DNA of 6,787 nucleotides. Source: Porphyromonas sp. (GTDB taxonomy: Bacteria > Bacteroidota > Bacteroidia > Bacteroidales > Porphyromonadaceae). The position numbers were made by a program, and so were the translations under genes. Shown here piece by piece: positions 1 to 6,787 of this stretch. The number at the start of each line of letters is the position of its first letter. The stretch's first letter is position 1. The notes below the pieces were generated by a model, which was given only the letters and a program-made list of their open reading frames with translations, ran no database searches and was not told the DNA's origin. The stretch covers positions 1 through 6,787 of the forward strand of contig RBKG01000043.1 in assembly GCA_003640335.1 (NCBI GenBank). The letters are read 5' to 3'.

Positions 1-3000
1 GACCGCACAGCCTTACTCTTTGAACTCTATCGTATCTATAAGGAAATCAATCTAGATGATAATGTAGATCCTCTTGAAGAAGACTCTTTTGATGAGTTTC
101 TTTTTTGGGGGGATACTATGCTTAAGGATTTCGACCAAATAGACCGTTATTTGGTTGATGCTAATCAATTATATGGTAATGTAGAAGCCCTCAAGGAATT
201 AGAGAATGTCGATTATGACCATCTCTCTGATGAACTAAAATCCTTGCTTGCTCTGTACTGGGAAGAGTTTGCGTACAAACTGAAAAATAGCCAAGCTCGT
301 CTTCGCTTTATACGCTTTTGGAGATTGTTAGTAGAGATGTACAGACGCTTCTCTGAGACATGTGATGAGCAGTGCAAAACCTATGAAGGACGTATTTATC
401 GTAAGGTTGCCGAGTCTTGTGTCGATATTGTAGATGATTTAGTGAAAGCTAATCCCTTTGGCAAGGAGGGGGTAGCTTCTTATGTCTTCGTGGGGCTTTT
501 TGAACTTAGTCCTAGTGAGAAGAAACTCTTTAAGCAAATGAGTCAAAGACATATTGCAGAGTTTGTCTTTGATGAAGATGTTTGTGTGGTAAGAGACCCA
601 TATCATCCAGCAAGTAAGGTCTTAGCTTCGAGTAAGGAATACTTGAAAACTATATCCTTGTCAGAAAATCCAGATGGACGTCCTCAAGACTTTTTACCTC
701 AGGATATCCACGTTTATAAGTGTGTTTCTACGATGACGCAGATTAAGCTCTTGCCTACATTGCTGCAAGAGCTAGGTGCTAGGTATGAAGATGCTTTAGG
801 ATTAAATACGGCTATTGTACTTGCTGATGAGCAACTATTATTGCCTGTTGTTAGTTCTATCCCTCCACGTATTGAGGGGAAATTGAGCACTGATGCTGAT
901 GTAGATAAGCCTTTAAGTCTGAATATAACCCTTGGTTATCCACTAAATAAGACGAGTATTGCGATACTTCTTAATAGATGGATGAGCCTTCTGATGTCTT
1001 CTTATAAGGGTGCATATTCTGTTTCAGGACTCATTAACCTGCTTACGATACAAACTATATTAGGCTATTTCCCGGGACTAAACTACATCGTCAAAGCATT
1101 GAGAACTAAGAAGGCTTTTATGCTTGATGCTACGTGGATTTTGAACAAACTCGTTGAAGAAGCTAGGAAGTTTGCACCACAAGGAGAGGAAGATAAATCC
1201 AATCAAGAGTTATTAGAAGCCAAAGAGTTTTTAGCCCTATTATTGTTGCCAGAGGAGCAAGTTGCTTCTGCATCCTTAGGGAAGCCAACTTCAGCATTAG
1301 AGTTTTTAGAGCAGCATTTAATTAAGATTTTAGATAAGCTCTCTGTTTGCATGATTGAGGCTTTGATGCCTCAAGGAGAGTCAAATGTAGAGTCTACGGC
1401 AGATGCAGAACCTGAAGGAAATAAGGTTCATCTTAGCTTTGATTTGAACTTCTTGAAGCACTATCAAGAGTATGTAGAGCACCTACTTGAGCTGGTTAAA
1501 GATGAGCGTTATCAGTCTTATGATATGAATAGAGAGTCCGCTATGCGTCTTTTAGATGGTTTGACGCAAGGACACACTATTCCATTTAAGGGAGACCCAT
1601 TGGAGGGGCTTCAAATTATTGGTGTTCTGGAGAGTCGCTCTCTAAGCTTCGAACACCTTATATATATATCAGCTCAAGAGGGTAAGTTGCCCAAGAGTAA
1701 AGGCGTGCAAACTTTAATTCCATTTAAGCTGAGAGAGGAATTTGGTTTGCCTAATCCTAATGATATTGACACTTACGACGCCTATCGCTTCTATCAGAAT
1801 ATAGCAAGAAGCAAGTCCTTACATTTGATTTATAGCCTGAACGATGCTTTGGGTGGTAAGGGTGAACTGACGCGCTATTTTGACCAAATAGAGAAGTTGT
1901 ATGTAGGGAAAGAGTCCTCAAAACGAATAAACATACATAAGTATTCTGTTAATGCGTCTTTGGGGTATAGGGATTTCACTTTGCCTATGCCTGAGGTAGC
2001 TAAAAATGGTAATAGCTTGGTTGAAGAGAGATTATCTGCTTGGAGCCGAGGCGAAGCTCATTTATCTCCCTCTTCATTTAATTTGTATCTGCAGTGTCCG
2101 CTTCATTTCTACTATCAATATGTAGAGCGGTTGAAAGAAGAGGAGTCCGCAGAGGCCCTATTACAGAATAATGATTTTGGAACTATCCTGCACGGTACCT
2201 TAGAGCAAATCTATAAGGAAATGCGTCCTCAGAAGTCTGTGAAAGGTGATTTTGATGTTACAGAGACGCTTTTAGACTATTGGATTAAGAGCCCCTCTCG
2301 AATTCAAGATAAAGTTAGAGCGCAATATGAGCTCCTGCTCAAGGCTAAAGGTGAGGTGCGGGCTGATATATCTTCTTATGATGCCTACAACATCGAAATC
2401 ATAAGTCAGTACGTACGCAATGTTTTGGAGTTAGATAGCCAGATTAGTCCATTTTATTATCACAGTTCGGAAGAAAACAGAGAATTAGCTATTCGTATCA
2501 ATGATGATACTGAGGTCTTTTTCAAAGGTATCATAGATAGAGTAGACCAAATAGATGGTCTTGGCTTAAGGCTCGTTGATTACAAGACTGGAAGTGATGA
2601 ACTTGGCGCATTCGATCTTCTTAAAATTGATGAGAATCCCAAGAAATACAAAGCGATTATTCAAATTCTGCTTTACTGCGAGATGTATATGTCCGGTAAT
2701 CCTTATAATCGCGATAAGACTCTTGAAGAGCGACGAGCGTATAAGAATCCATACAGAGATGCTAAATTGACTCCCGCTCTGTATTTGACTAAAGAAATTG
2801 CAGAAGATATAAAGAATTACGACCCTTACCTTAAGAGAGATAAGGAATCAGTTCGCCTAAGTTATCAAGATGTCCGAGAGGAGTATATGTCTTATGTAAG
2901 TCAGAAGTTGAGCGAACTATATAATATGGACTACCCCTTTAGAGCGACTGAAGATGTGTCCAACTGTTCGCTGTGCTCGTTCGTTCGTTTATGTAGGCGT

Positions 3001-3030
3001 GAATTATATGCGGCTCAAGAAAGGCATTAG
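1..3030 (+). CDS. AddB-like PD-(D/E)XK nuclease family protein, 5'-partial
   Basis: This is a large RecB/AddB-type nuclease that probably processes DNA ends in recombinational repair. The frame is open from base 1; the first ATG, at 118, is internal, because the 39 codons before it read like the conserved family segment (LLFELYRIY, then FDEFLFWGD). 1009 residues are visible and, judging from remembered homologues, roughly the first hundred are missing. A middle segment at about 528-560 (PFKGDPLEGLQ, then GVLESRSLSF and EGKLP) resembles the helicase-like part of AddB. The C-terminal nuclease domain shows LSPSSFNLYLQCP (Cys699), His731 in ILHG, Asp846 in GIIDRVD and Asp860/Lys862 in DYKTG. Cys699 with Cys989, Cys992 and Cys998 (C-x2-C-x5-C) matches the iron-sulphur ligand pattern of AddB and Cas4. 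In Bacteroidota a UvrD/RecB-like helicase is the usual partner; none is in this window. Family assignment is firm, exact role inferred. Confidence 0.9.
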   Translation, partial: DRTALLFELYRIYKEINLDDNVDPLEEDSFDEFLFWGDTMLKDFDQIDRYLVDANQLYGNVEALKELENVDYDHLSDELKSLLALYWEEFAYKLKNSQARLRFIRFWRLLVEMYRRFSETCDEQCKTYEGRIYRKVAESCVDIVDDLVKANPFGKEGVASYVFVGLFELSPSEKKLFKQMSQRHIAEFVFDEDVCVVRDPYHPASKVLASSKEYLKTISLSENPDGRPQDFLPQDIHVYKCVSTMTQIKLLPTLLQELGARYEDALGLNTAIVLADEQLLLPVVSSIPPRIEGKLSTDADVDKPLSLNITLGYPLNKTSIAILLNRWMSLLMSSYKGAYSVSGLINLLTIQTILGYFPGLNYIVKALRTKKAFMLDATWILNKLVEEARKFAPQGEEDKSNQELLEAKEFLALLLLPEEQVASASLGKPTSALEFLEQHLIKILDKLSVCMIEALMPQGESNVESTADAEPEGNKVHLSFDLNFLKHYQEYVEHLLELVKDERYQSYDMNRESAMRLLDGLTQGHTIPFKGDPLEGLQIIGVLESRSLSFEHLIYISAQEGKLPKSKGVQTLIPFKLREEFGLPNPNDIDTYDAYRFYQNIARSKSLHLIYSLNDALGGKGELTRYFDQIEKLYVGKESSKRINIHKYSVNASLGYRDFTLPMPEVAKNGNSLVEERLSAWSRGEAHLSPSSFNLYLQCPLHFYYQYVERLKEEESAEALLQNNDFGTILHGTLEQIYKEMRPQKSVKGDFDVTETLLDYWIKSPSRIQDKVRAQYELLLKAKGEVRADISSYDAYNIEIISQYVRNVLELDSQISPFYYHSSEENRELAIRINDDTEVFFKGIIDRVDQIDGLGLRLVDYKTGSDELGAFDLLKIDENPKKYKAIIQILLYCEMYMSGNPYNRDKTLEERRAYKNPYRDAKLTPALYLTKEIAEDIKNYDPYLKRDKESVRLSYQDVREEYMSYVSQKLSELYNMDYPFRATEDVSNCSLCSFVRLCRRELYAAQERH

Positions 3031-3053
3031 CTAGCTTAAATAAGCGAGCCTAA
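3027..3053 (+). terminator. Weak hairpin at the nuclease stop codon, possible terminator
   Basis: An inverted repeat pairs 3030-3037 with 3042-3049 around a 4-nt loop, with one A/G mismatch. TTAG 3027-3029/3030 can extend it against CTAA 3050-3053 with one bulged C. It overlaps the nuclease stop codon. No T-tract follows, so it may stabilise the 3' end or terminate only weakly. A second, bulged AT-rich hairpin lies at about 3086-3104. Confidence 0.35.
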
Positions 3054-3104
3054 CTGATGAAAATAAATACATGCCTTTTATGATGTAATAGCTTATGCTT
3101 ATTA

Positions 3105-3137
3105 TTGAGAGCTTTAGTAAAACATACACTACATTTG
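3105..3137 (+). promoter_or_regulatory. Bacteroidota-type promoter for gnd
   Basis: TACATTTG at 3130-3137 matches the Bacteroidota sigma-ABfr -7 consensus TAnnTTTG exactly. A TTG at 3105-3107 can serve as the -33 element with a 22-nt spacer, at the long end of the accepted range. Transcription would start around 3142, giving a leader of about 35 nt before the gnd ATG. The element sits in the intergenic gap and points at gnd, which supports gnd being the first gene of its own transcription unit. The call rests on the motif match alone. Confidence 0.5.
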
Positions 3138-3148
3138 GTGAGTTATAC

Positions 3149-3176
3149 CAATAAAAACAAATAAAAAAGTATATCA
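3149..3176 (+). promoter_or_regulatory. A-rich translation-initiation leader of gnd, no Shine-Dalgarno
   Basis: The 28 bases before the gnd ATG are almost all A and T, with runs of A at 3153-3156 and 3163-3168, and no GGAGG-like sequence. Bacteroidota mRNAs commonly initiate from A-rich, unstructured leaders without a Shine-Dalgarno pairing. This supports 3177 as the start and fits the proposed phylum. Confidence 0.4.
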
Positions 3177-4637
3177 ATGTCAAAGACTAATATCGGCCTT
3201 ATCGGCCTAGCTGTGATGGGTGAGAACCTTGCCCTTAATATGGAGCGTAATGGCTTTCATGTTTCAGTCTACAATCGTGCTGAAGGAGCAGAAGCTAACG
3301 TAGTAAAGAACTTCATCGAAGGTCGTGGCGCAGGTAAGCGTTTTGAGGGCTTCACTGACCTAAAGGCTTTTGTTGAGTCTATCGAGCGTCCTCGTAAAAT
3401 CATGATGATGATACGTGCTGGTAAGCCTGTGGATTACGTTATTGAAGGTTTACTCCCTTACTTAGAAGCTGGAGATATCGTTATCGATGGTGGTAATAGC
3501 AACTGGGAAGATAGTGAGCGTCGTGAAGCTTTCCTCCGTGAGAAGGGTGTCTACTTCGTAGGTGCAGGTATCTCTGGAGGTGAAGAAGGTGCGCTTAATG
3601 GTCCAGCTATTATGCCCGGTGGTGCAGTAGAGGCGTGGGAACACATCGCCCCTATCTTCACTAAGATTGCAGCTAAGGCTGAAGATGGAGCTCCTTGCTG
3701 TAGCTGGGTTGGTGGCGGTGGCTCAGGTCACTTTGTTAAGATGGTTCATAATGGCATCGAGTATGGTGATATGCAGCTTATCGCAGAGGCTTACGGCATG
3801 ATGAAGGAGCAGGGCGAACTTTGCAACGATAAGATGAGTGCTATTCTTGCTGATTGGAACAAGGGTAAGCTTAATAGTTACCTCATTGAGATTAGTTCGG
3901 CTATCCTGGCTCACAAGGAACAGAATGGTCAGTACCTTATTGACTCTATCCTAGATACAGCTGGTCAGAAGGGTACAGGTAAGTGGAGTGTGATTAACTC
4001 TCTTGAATATGGTTCACCTCTAAATCTTATTTCGGCTGCTGTTTATGAACGTAGTTTGTCGGCTAATAAGAATTTGCGTGTAGAAGCTGCTGCTGCATTC
4101 TCTCGCCGTATCGAACTTGATGCTAAGGCAGAAGAACTTGTGAATAACTTGCACGACTGTTTGTATGCTAGTAAGCTCGTTAGCTATGCACAGGGCTTTG
4201 CACTTATTCAGCAGGCTTCAAAAGAACGTGCTTGGGGTCTTAACCTAGCTTCTATCGCTCGTTTGTGGCGTGGTGGTTGCATCATTCGTTCAGGTTTCTT
4301 GGGTCAAATCGCTGCGGCTTATGAGCGTAATGGCGAACTTAGCAACTTGCTTCTTGACGAATACTTTAAGAATGAAATTAAGGAAGCTCTTCCTGCTTGG
4401 CGCAGTGTCGTAGCTACAGCTGCTCTTGCTGGTATTCCAGTACAAGCCTTCGCTACAGCTCTAAACTATTTCTATTCATTGACGACTGACCGCTTGCCTG
4501 CAAATATGCTACAAGCTCAGCGCGACTACTTTGGAGCTCATACATTTGAGCGCGTAGACCGTCCTCGTGGAGAATTCTTCCACGAAAACTGGACTGGTCA
4601 AGGAGGTAATACTTCTTCTACAACTTACAACGTCTAA
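3177..4637 (+). CDS. gnd: 6-phosphogluconate dehydrogenase, decarboxylating
   Basis: This cytoplasmic enzyme oxidatively decarboxylates 6-phosphogluconate to ribulose 5-phosphate and CO2, forming NADPH. At 486 residues it is full length for the family. The N-terminal Rossmann fold has GLIGLAVMGENLALNM at 7-22, and Arg34 in the VYNRA strand end is where the NADP 2'-phosphate is normally bound, so NADP is the likely cofactor. Substrate-site motifs are IDGGNSNWEDSERR (103-116, Asn107), SGGEEGA (133-139) and GGGGSGHFVKMVHNGIEYGD (179-198), with expected catalytic Lys188, His191, Asn192 and Glu195. The family signature TAGQKGTGKW is at 261-270 (Lys265). Arg292 and the C-terminal RDYFGAHTFER (Arg449, His455) complete the site, Arg449 and His455 coming from the partner subunit in the known dimer. 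The start at 3177 puts the Rossmann strand directly at the N-terminus, as expected. It precedes zwf by 81 bp and has its own promoter candidate. No key residue is missing. Confidence 0.98.
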   Translation: MSKTNIGLIGLAVMGENLALNMERNGFHVSVYNRAEGAEANVVKNFIEGRGAGKRFEGFTDLKAFVESIERPRKIMMMIRAGKPVDYVIEGLLPYLEAGDIVIDGGNSNWEDSERREAFLREKGVYFVGAGISGGEEGALNGPAIMPGGAVEAWEHIAPIFTKIAAKAEDGAPCCSWVGGGGSGHFVKMVHNGIEYGDMQLIAEAYGMMKEQGELCNDKMSAILADWNKGKLNSYLIEISSAILAHKEQNGQYLIDSILDTAGQKGTGKWSVINSLEYGSPLNLISAAVYERSLSANKNLRVEAAAAFSRRIELDAKAEELVNNLHDCLYASKLVSYAQGFALIQQASKERAWGLNLASIARLWRGGCIIRSGFLGQIAAAYERNGELSNLLLDEYFKNEIKEALPAWRSVVATAALAGIPVQAFATALNYFYSLTTDRLPANMLQAQRDYFGAHTFERVDRPRGEFFHENWTGQGGNTSSTTYNV

Positions 4638-4652
4638 GAGTGAATAAGGGGG

Positions 4653-4690
4653 CAGAGTGCAGGGTAAGAAATCAGGCACTCTGTTTCTCT
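4653..4690 (+). terminator. Terminator-like or attenuator hairpin between gnd and zwf
   Basis: CAGAGTGC at 4653-4660 pairs perfectly with GCACTCTG at 4676-4683 around a 15-nt loop, and TTTCTCT follows at 4684-4690. The 8-bp stem and pyrimidine tail resemble an intrinsic terminator, but the loop is large and the T-run is interrupted, so partial read-through into zwf is plausible. I see no good TAnnTTTG promoter between this hairpin and the zwf start, which makes read-through more likely than full termination. Confidence 0.55.
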
Positions 4691-4696
4691 ATACGA

Positions 4697-4714
4697 TAAA
4701 TAAAGACTTATTTA
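4697..4714 (+). other. Small AT inverted repeat immediately before the zwf start
   Basis: TAAATAA at 4697-4703 is the exact inverse complement of TTATTTA at 4708-4714, separated by AGAC. The repeat ends 4 nt before the zwf ATG at 4719. If it folds in the mRNA it would lie in the ribosome-binding region. An all-AT 7-bp stem is weak and could be chance in an AT-rich leader. AGGA at 4714-4717 is too close to the ATG to act as a Shine-Dalgarno. Confidence 0.25.
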
Positions 4715-4718
4715 GGAT

Positions 4719-6305
4719 ATGAATAATACATTGTCTAAGCCAGATAGTCTCGTCTTGGTAATCTTTGGGGCTAGTGGCGACTTGACTAAGCGCAAGCTTA
4801 TACCATCACTATATCAGCTATTTAAGCAAGGTAAGTTGCCTAAGCGATTTGCTGTGCTTGGGGTTGGACGTACTTCTTATGAAGATGCTGTTTTCCGTCC
4901 TCATCTTGATGAAAATCTTAAGCGTTACCTCGCTGATGGCGAATATGATGCTTCTCTAGCAGAGCAGTTCTTGAGTTCTGTTTACTATCTAGCTATTGAC
5001 CCAGCTAAGGCTGAAGAGTACACTAAACTTAAGGCTCGTCTTCTTGAGCTAGATGACCTTATTGATAATCCATCAAACTATATTTATTATCTCTCTACAC
5101 CTCCTTCATTGTATGGATTGATACCTCAGCATTTGGCTTCGGTAGGGCTAAACAAGGAAGAGTGCGAGAATGGTCGTTGCCGCATTGATGCACATCGTGG
5201 TGAAGATGGTATTCCTCGTCCTATTCGACGTATTATCATTGAGAAGCCTTTTGGTACAGACTTGAAGACGGCTCGTGAACTCAATGAGATTTATCGTGAC
5301 CATTTCCAAGAGCATCAACTCTATCGTATTGACCACTTCTTAGGTAAGGAAACTGTACAAGATATTATGGCACTACGTTTTGCTAATGGTATCTTTGAAC
5401 CTCTATGGAATCGTAATTATATTGACCGTGTAGAAATTTCTGCGGTTGAGAATATGGGCGTAGAGAGCCGTGGCGGATTTTACGACCAAACAGGGGCTAT
5501 GCGTGATATGGTGCAGAACCACCTCTCTCAGCTTCTCGCTCTTGTGGCTATGGAACCTCCTGTACAATTCAATGCTGACCACTTCCGTAATGAGGTTGTC
5601 AAGGTGTATCAGTCTTTCCGCCCTATGACGGATGCGGATATTAAGAATAATGTAATCCGTGGTCAATATACAGAGAGCGAATGGAAGGGTGAGCATCACG
5701 TAGGTTATCGTGAAGAGGATAAGGTAAATCCAGATAGCCGCACTGAGACATTCTTTGCGATGAAGCTTTTTGTGGATAACTGGCGTTGGCAGGGCGTACC
5801 TTTCTATGTGCGTTCGGGTAAGATGATGCCTACTAAGGTAACAGAGATTGTTATTCATTTCAAGCAAACACCTCATAAGATGTTTGCTGATGCTGACGGA
5901 CGCACAGTTCCTAATCAGTTGGTTATCCGTATTCAACCTGACGAAGGTATGGTCTTGAAGTTTGGGGCTAAGGTTCCGGGTTCGGGCTTTGAAGTGAAGC
6001 GAGTACAAATGAACTTTACTTATGACCAGCTAGGAGGTCTTGCTTCGGGCGATGCTTATTCTCGACTCCTTGAGGATAGCATGATTGGCGACTCTACACT
6101 CTTTACTCGTAGTGATGCTGTGGAAGCAAGTTGGAGATTCTTTGACCCAGTACTTAATTTGTGGAATGCTGAAGATTTCCCTCTTTATGGCTATCCTGCA
6201 GGTACATGGGGACCTAAGCAAAGTGATGAGCTTTTTGCTGATAATCATACTTGGACAAATCCATGTAAGAATCTAACGACGAGTGACCTTTATTGCGAGC
6301 TTTAG
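4719..6305 (+). CDS. zwf: Glucose-6-phosphate 1-dehydrogenase
   Basis: This cytoplasmic enzyme oxidises glucose 6-phosphate to 6-phosphogluconolactone, the entry step of the oxidative pentose phosphate pathway, and reduces NADP. The N-terminal Rossmann domain carries IFGASGDLTKRK (15-26), and Arg51 in GVGRT is at the position that binds the NADP 2'-phosphate. YYLSTPP is at 123-129 and EKPFG at 175-179. The active-site signature RIDHFLGKE spans 203-211, with Asp205, His206 and Lys210; His268 in DMVQNHLSQ matches the family's catalytic base. FEPLWN (226-231), GGFYD (252-256) and PFYVRSGKMMPTK (361-373) complete the C-terminal alpha/beta domain. At 528 residues it is somewhat longer than many bacterial forms; part of this comes from a short insert at about 145-167 before the RRIIIEKP strand, containing Cys149 and Cys154. 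The start at 4719 is supported by the Rossmann strand beginning at residue 11. It is the likely second gene of a gnd-zwf unit and is followed by a strong terminator. Identity is secure; cofactor preference is inferred. Confidence 0.98.
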   Translation: MNNTLSKPDSLVLVIFGASGDLTKRKLIPSLYQLFKQGKLPKRFAVLGVGRTSYEDAVFRPHLDENLKRYLADGEYDASLAEQFLSSVYYLAIDPAKAEEYTKLKARLLELDDLIDNPSNYIYYLSTPPSLYGLIPQHLASVGLNKEECENGRCRIDAHRGEDGIPRPIRRIIIEKPFGTDLKTARELNEIYRDHFQEHQLYRIDHFLGKETVQDIMALRFANGIFEPLWNRNYIDRVEISAVENMGVESRGGFYDQTGAMRDMVQNHLSQLLALVAMEPPVQFNADHFRNEVVKVYQSFRPMTDADIKNNVIRGQYTESEWKGEHHVGYREEDKVNPDSRTETFFAMKLFVDNWRWQGVPFYVRSGKMMPTKVTEIVIHFKQTPHKMFADADGRTVPNQLVIRIQPDEGMVLKFGAKVPGSGFEVKRVQMNFTYDQLGGLASGDAYSRLLEDSMIGDSTLFTRSDAVEASWRFFDPVLNLWNAEDFPLYGYPAGTWGPKQSDELFADNHTWTNPCKNLTTSDLYCEL

Positions 6306-6326
6306 TCCTATCGTAAGATAATAAAT

Positions 6327-6369
6327 GGGCTGTGCCAAAACTTGTTTTGGTACAGCCCTATTTGTGTTT
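6327..6369 (+). terminator. Strong intrinsic terminator after zwf
   Basis: The arms 6327-6341 and 6344-6358 are complementary over their whole length with a single G-U wobble (6334/6351). The practical stem is 14 bp with a CTTG loop, GC-rich at the base and AT-rich at the tip. A T-rich tail, TATTTGTGTTT, follows from 6359. It begins 21 nt after the zwf stop and ends the gnd-zwf unit. On the reverse strand the tail would be ATTTATTAT, so some bidirectional activity is possible, although no minus-strand gene is seen here. Confidence 0.88.
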
Positions 6370-6377
6370 GATATTCG

Positions 6378-6787
6378 ATGGCGCGAATGATATATACCCA
6401 AATTTATAGTTCTCCTTGTGGAAAACTTTTACTAGGTTCTTTTGAGGATAAACTGTGTCTCTGTTATTGGCTGGATAATTCACAAGGGATTGTTAGCTCG
6501 CTAGAGCGGTCTTTACAAGCTAAGATGGTAATGGGCTCAAATGAAGTTCTTGAGCAGGCAATGCTAGAGCTCAATGAGTTCTTTTCAGGAGTGCGCACAG
6601 AGTTTAATATACCCTTATTGTTGCATGGAACAAACTTTCAGGTTTCTGTCTGGGAGGCATTGTTAGATATTCCTTTAGGTCAGGTTGCAACTTATGCTGG
6701 CTTGGCTCATCGGATAGGAAATCCCAAAGCTGTACGAGCTATTGGTTCGGCTAATAAAGCCAATAAGATTCAGATATTTTTACCTTG
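6378..6787 (+). CDS. ogt: Methylated-DNA--[protein]-cysteine S-methyltransferase, 3'-partial
   Basis: This enzyme repairs O6-alkylguanine by moving the alkyl group onto its own cysteine, a one-use suicide reaction. The 136 codons seen here begin with the short N-terminal domain (YSSPCGKLLLGSF). They continue into the DNA-binding/active-site domain: HGTNFQVSVWEALLDIPLGQ, VATYAGLAHRIGNPKAV, then RAIGSANKANK. The Tyr codon at 6693-6695 and the Arg codon at 6735-6737 correspond to the residues that rotate the phosphate and fill the gap left by the flipped base. The last complete codon is Pro of the PCHRV active-site motif; the terminal TG should begin the nucleophilic Cys codon. Two in-frame ATGs, 6378 and 6387, are possible starts, with a stop codon at 6369 bounding the frame; either gives a normal N-terminus. 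No Shine-Dalgarno is visible. The helix-turn-helix residues of Ada are absent, so this is the stand-alone Ogt type. The gene is separated from zwf by the terminator. Confidence 0.92.
   Translation, partial: MARMIYTQIYSSPCGKLLLGSFEDKLCLCYWLDNSQGIVSSLERSLQAKMVMGSNEVLEQAMLELNEFFSGVRTEFNIPLLLHGTNFQVSVWEALLDIPLGQVATYAGLAHRIGNPKAVRAIGSANKANKIQIFLP

Noticed and set aside
2576..2770. Short alternative-frame ORF within the nuclease gene
   Set aside because: It overlaps the DYKTG catalytic region of the real frame and encodes nothing recognisable.
2977..2988. Three tandem TCGT units in the nuclease gene, a possible phase-variation tract
   Set aside because: Three copies are too few for slippage-based switching, and the codons encode the conserved Cys-rich region in the intact frame.
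4714..4717. AGGA before the zwf ATG as a Shine-Dalgarno
   Set aside because: It is only one base from the start codon, too close for normal pairing, and Shine-Dalgarno use is generally weak in Bacteroidota.
5403..6008. A long open frame (201 codons) on the minus strand inside zwf
   Set aside because: It lies wholly antisense to a highly conserved enzyme gene, has no promoter or recognisable domain, and its product has a composition typical of an antisense shadow.
6085..6276. Short + strand ORF in another frame inside the 3' end of zwf
   Set aside because: It overlaps conserved Zwf C-terminal sequence, has no separate signals, and shows no recognisable protein.
6342..6370. Possible ogt promoter: TTG 6342-6344, 18-nt spacer, TGTGTTTG 6363-6370
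   Set aside because: The -7 element departs from TAnnTTTG at the important A, the -33 element lies in the terminator loop, and the predicted start would fall almost on the ATG. Too weak to annotate.

Overview
The window looks like ordinary chromosomal housekeeping DNA from a member of the Bacteroidota, most likely Bacteroidales. The evidence is a TAnnTTTG-type -7 element upstream of gnd, start codons without a usable Shine-Dalgarno sequence, moderately AT-rich composition by eye, and the close resemblance of the first gene to the large PD-(D/E)XK nuclease proteins of that phylum. I cannot resolve the genus. All four genes are on the + strand.

Layout: (1) Positions 1-3030 carry the 3' part of a large AddB-like PD-(D/E)XK nuclease gene. 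The frame is open to the left edge, so the real start lies outside the window. (2) Positions 3031-3176 are intergenic, with a weak hairpin just after the stop codon, a Bacteroidota-type promoter and an A-rich leader. (3) gnd, 6-phosphogluconate dehydrogenase, occupies 3177-4637. (4) An 81-bp gap carries a terminator-like hairpin and a small AT hairpin next to the following start codon. (5) zwf, glucose-6-phosphate dehydrogenase, occupies 4719-6305. (6) A strong intrinsic terminator with a near-perfect stem follows at 6327-6358. (7) The 5' part of an O6-alkylguanine/methylated-DNA:protein-cysteine methyltransferase gene (ogt) runs from about 6378 off the right edge. The window is cut two bases into what should be the active-site cysteine codon.

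zwf and gnd encode the two NADP-linked dehydrogenases of the oxidative pentose phosphate pathway, which supplies NADPH and ribulose 5-phosphate. They are adjacent and co-oriented, with gnd first. The lactonase gene (pgl) that catalyses the intervening step, and that often accompanies them, is not between them or directly after zwf. The flanking nuclease and ogt genes both concern DNA repair, but terminators separate them from the pentose phosphate pair and I see no functional link.

I found no mobile element, CRISPR array, RNA gene or new system. The points worth checking are modest: the truncated start of the nuclease, a possible attenuator between gnd and zwf, a short Cys-containing insert in Zwf, and the missing pgl.
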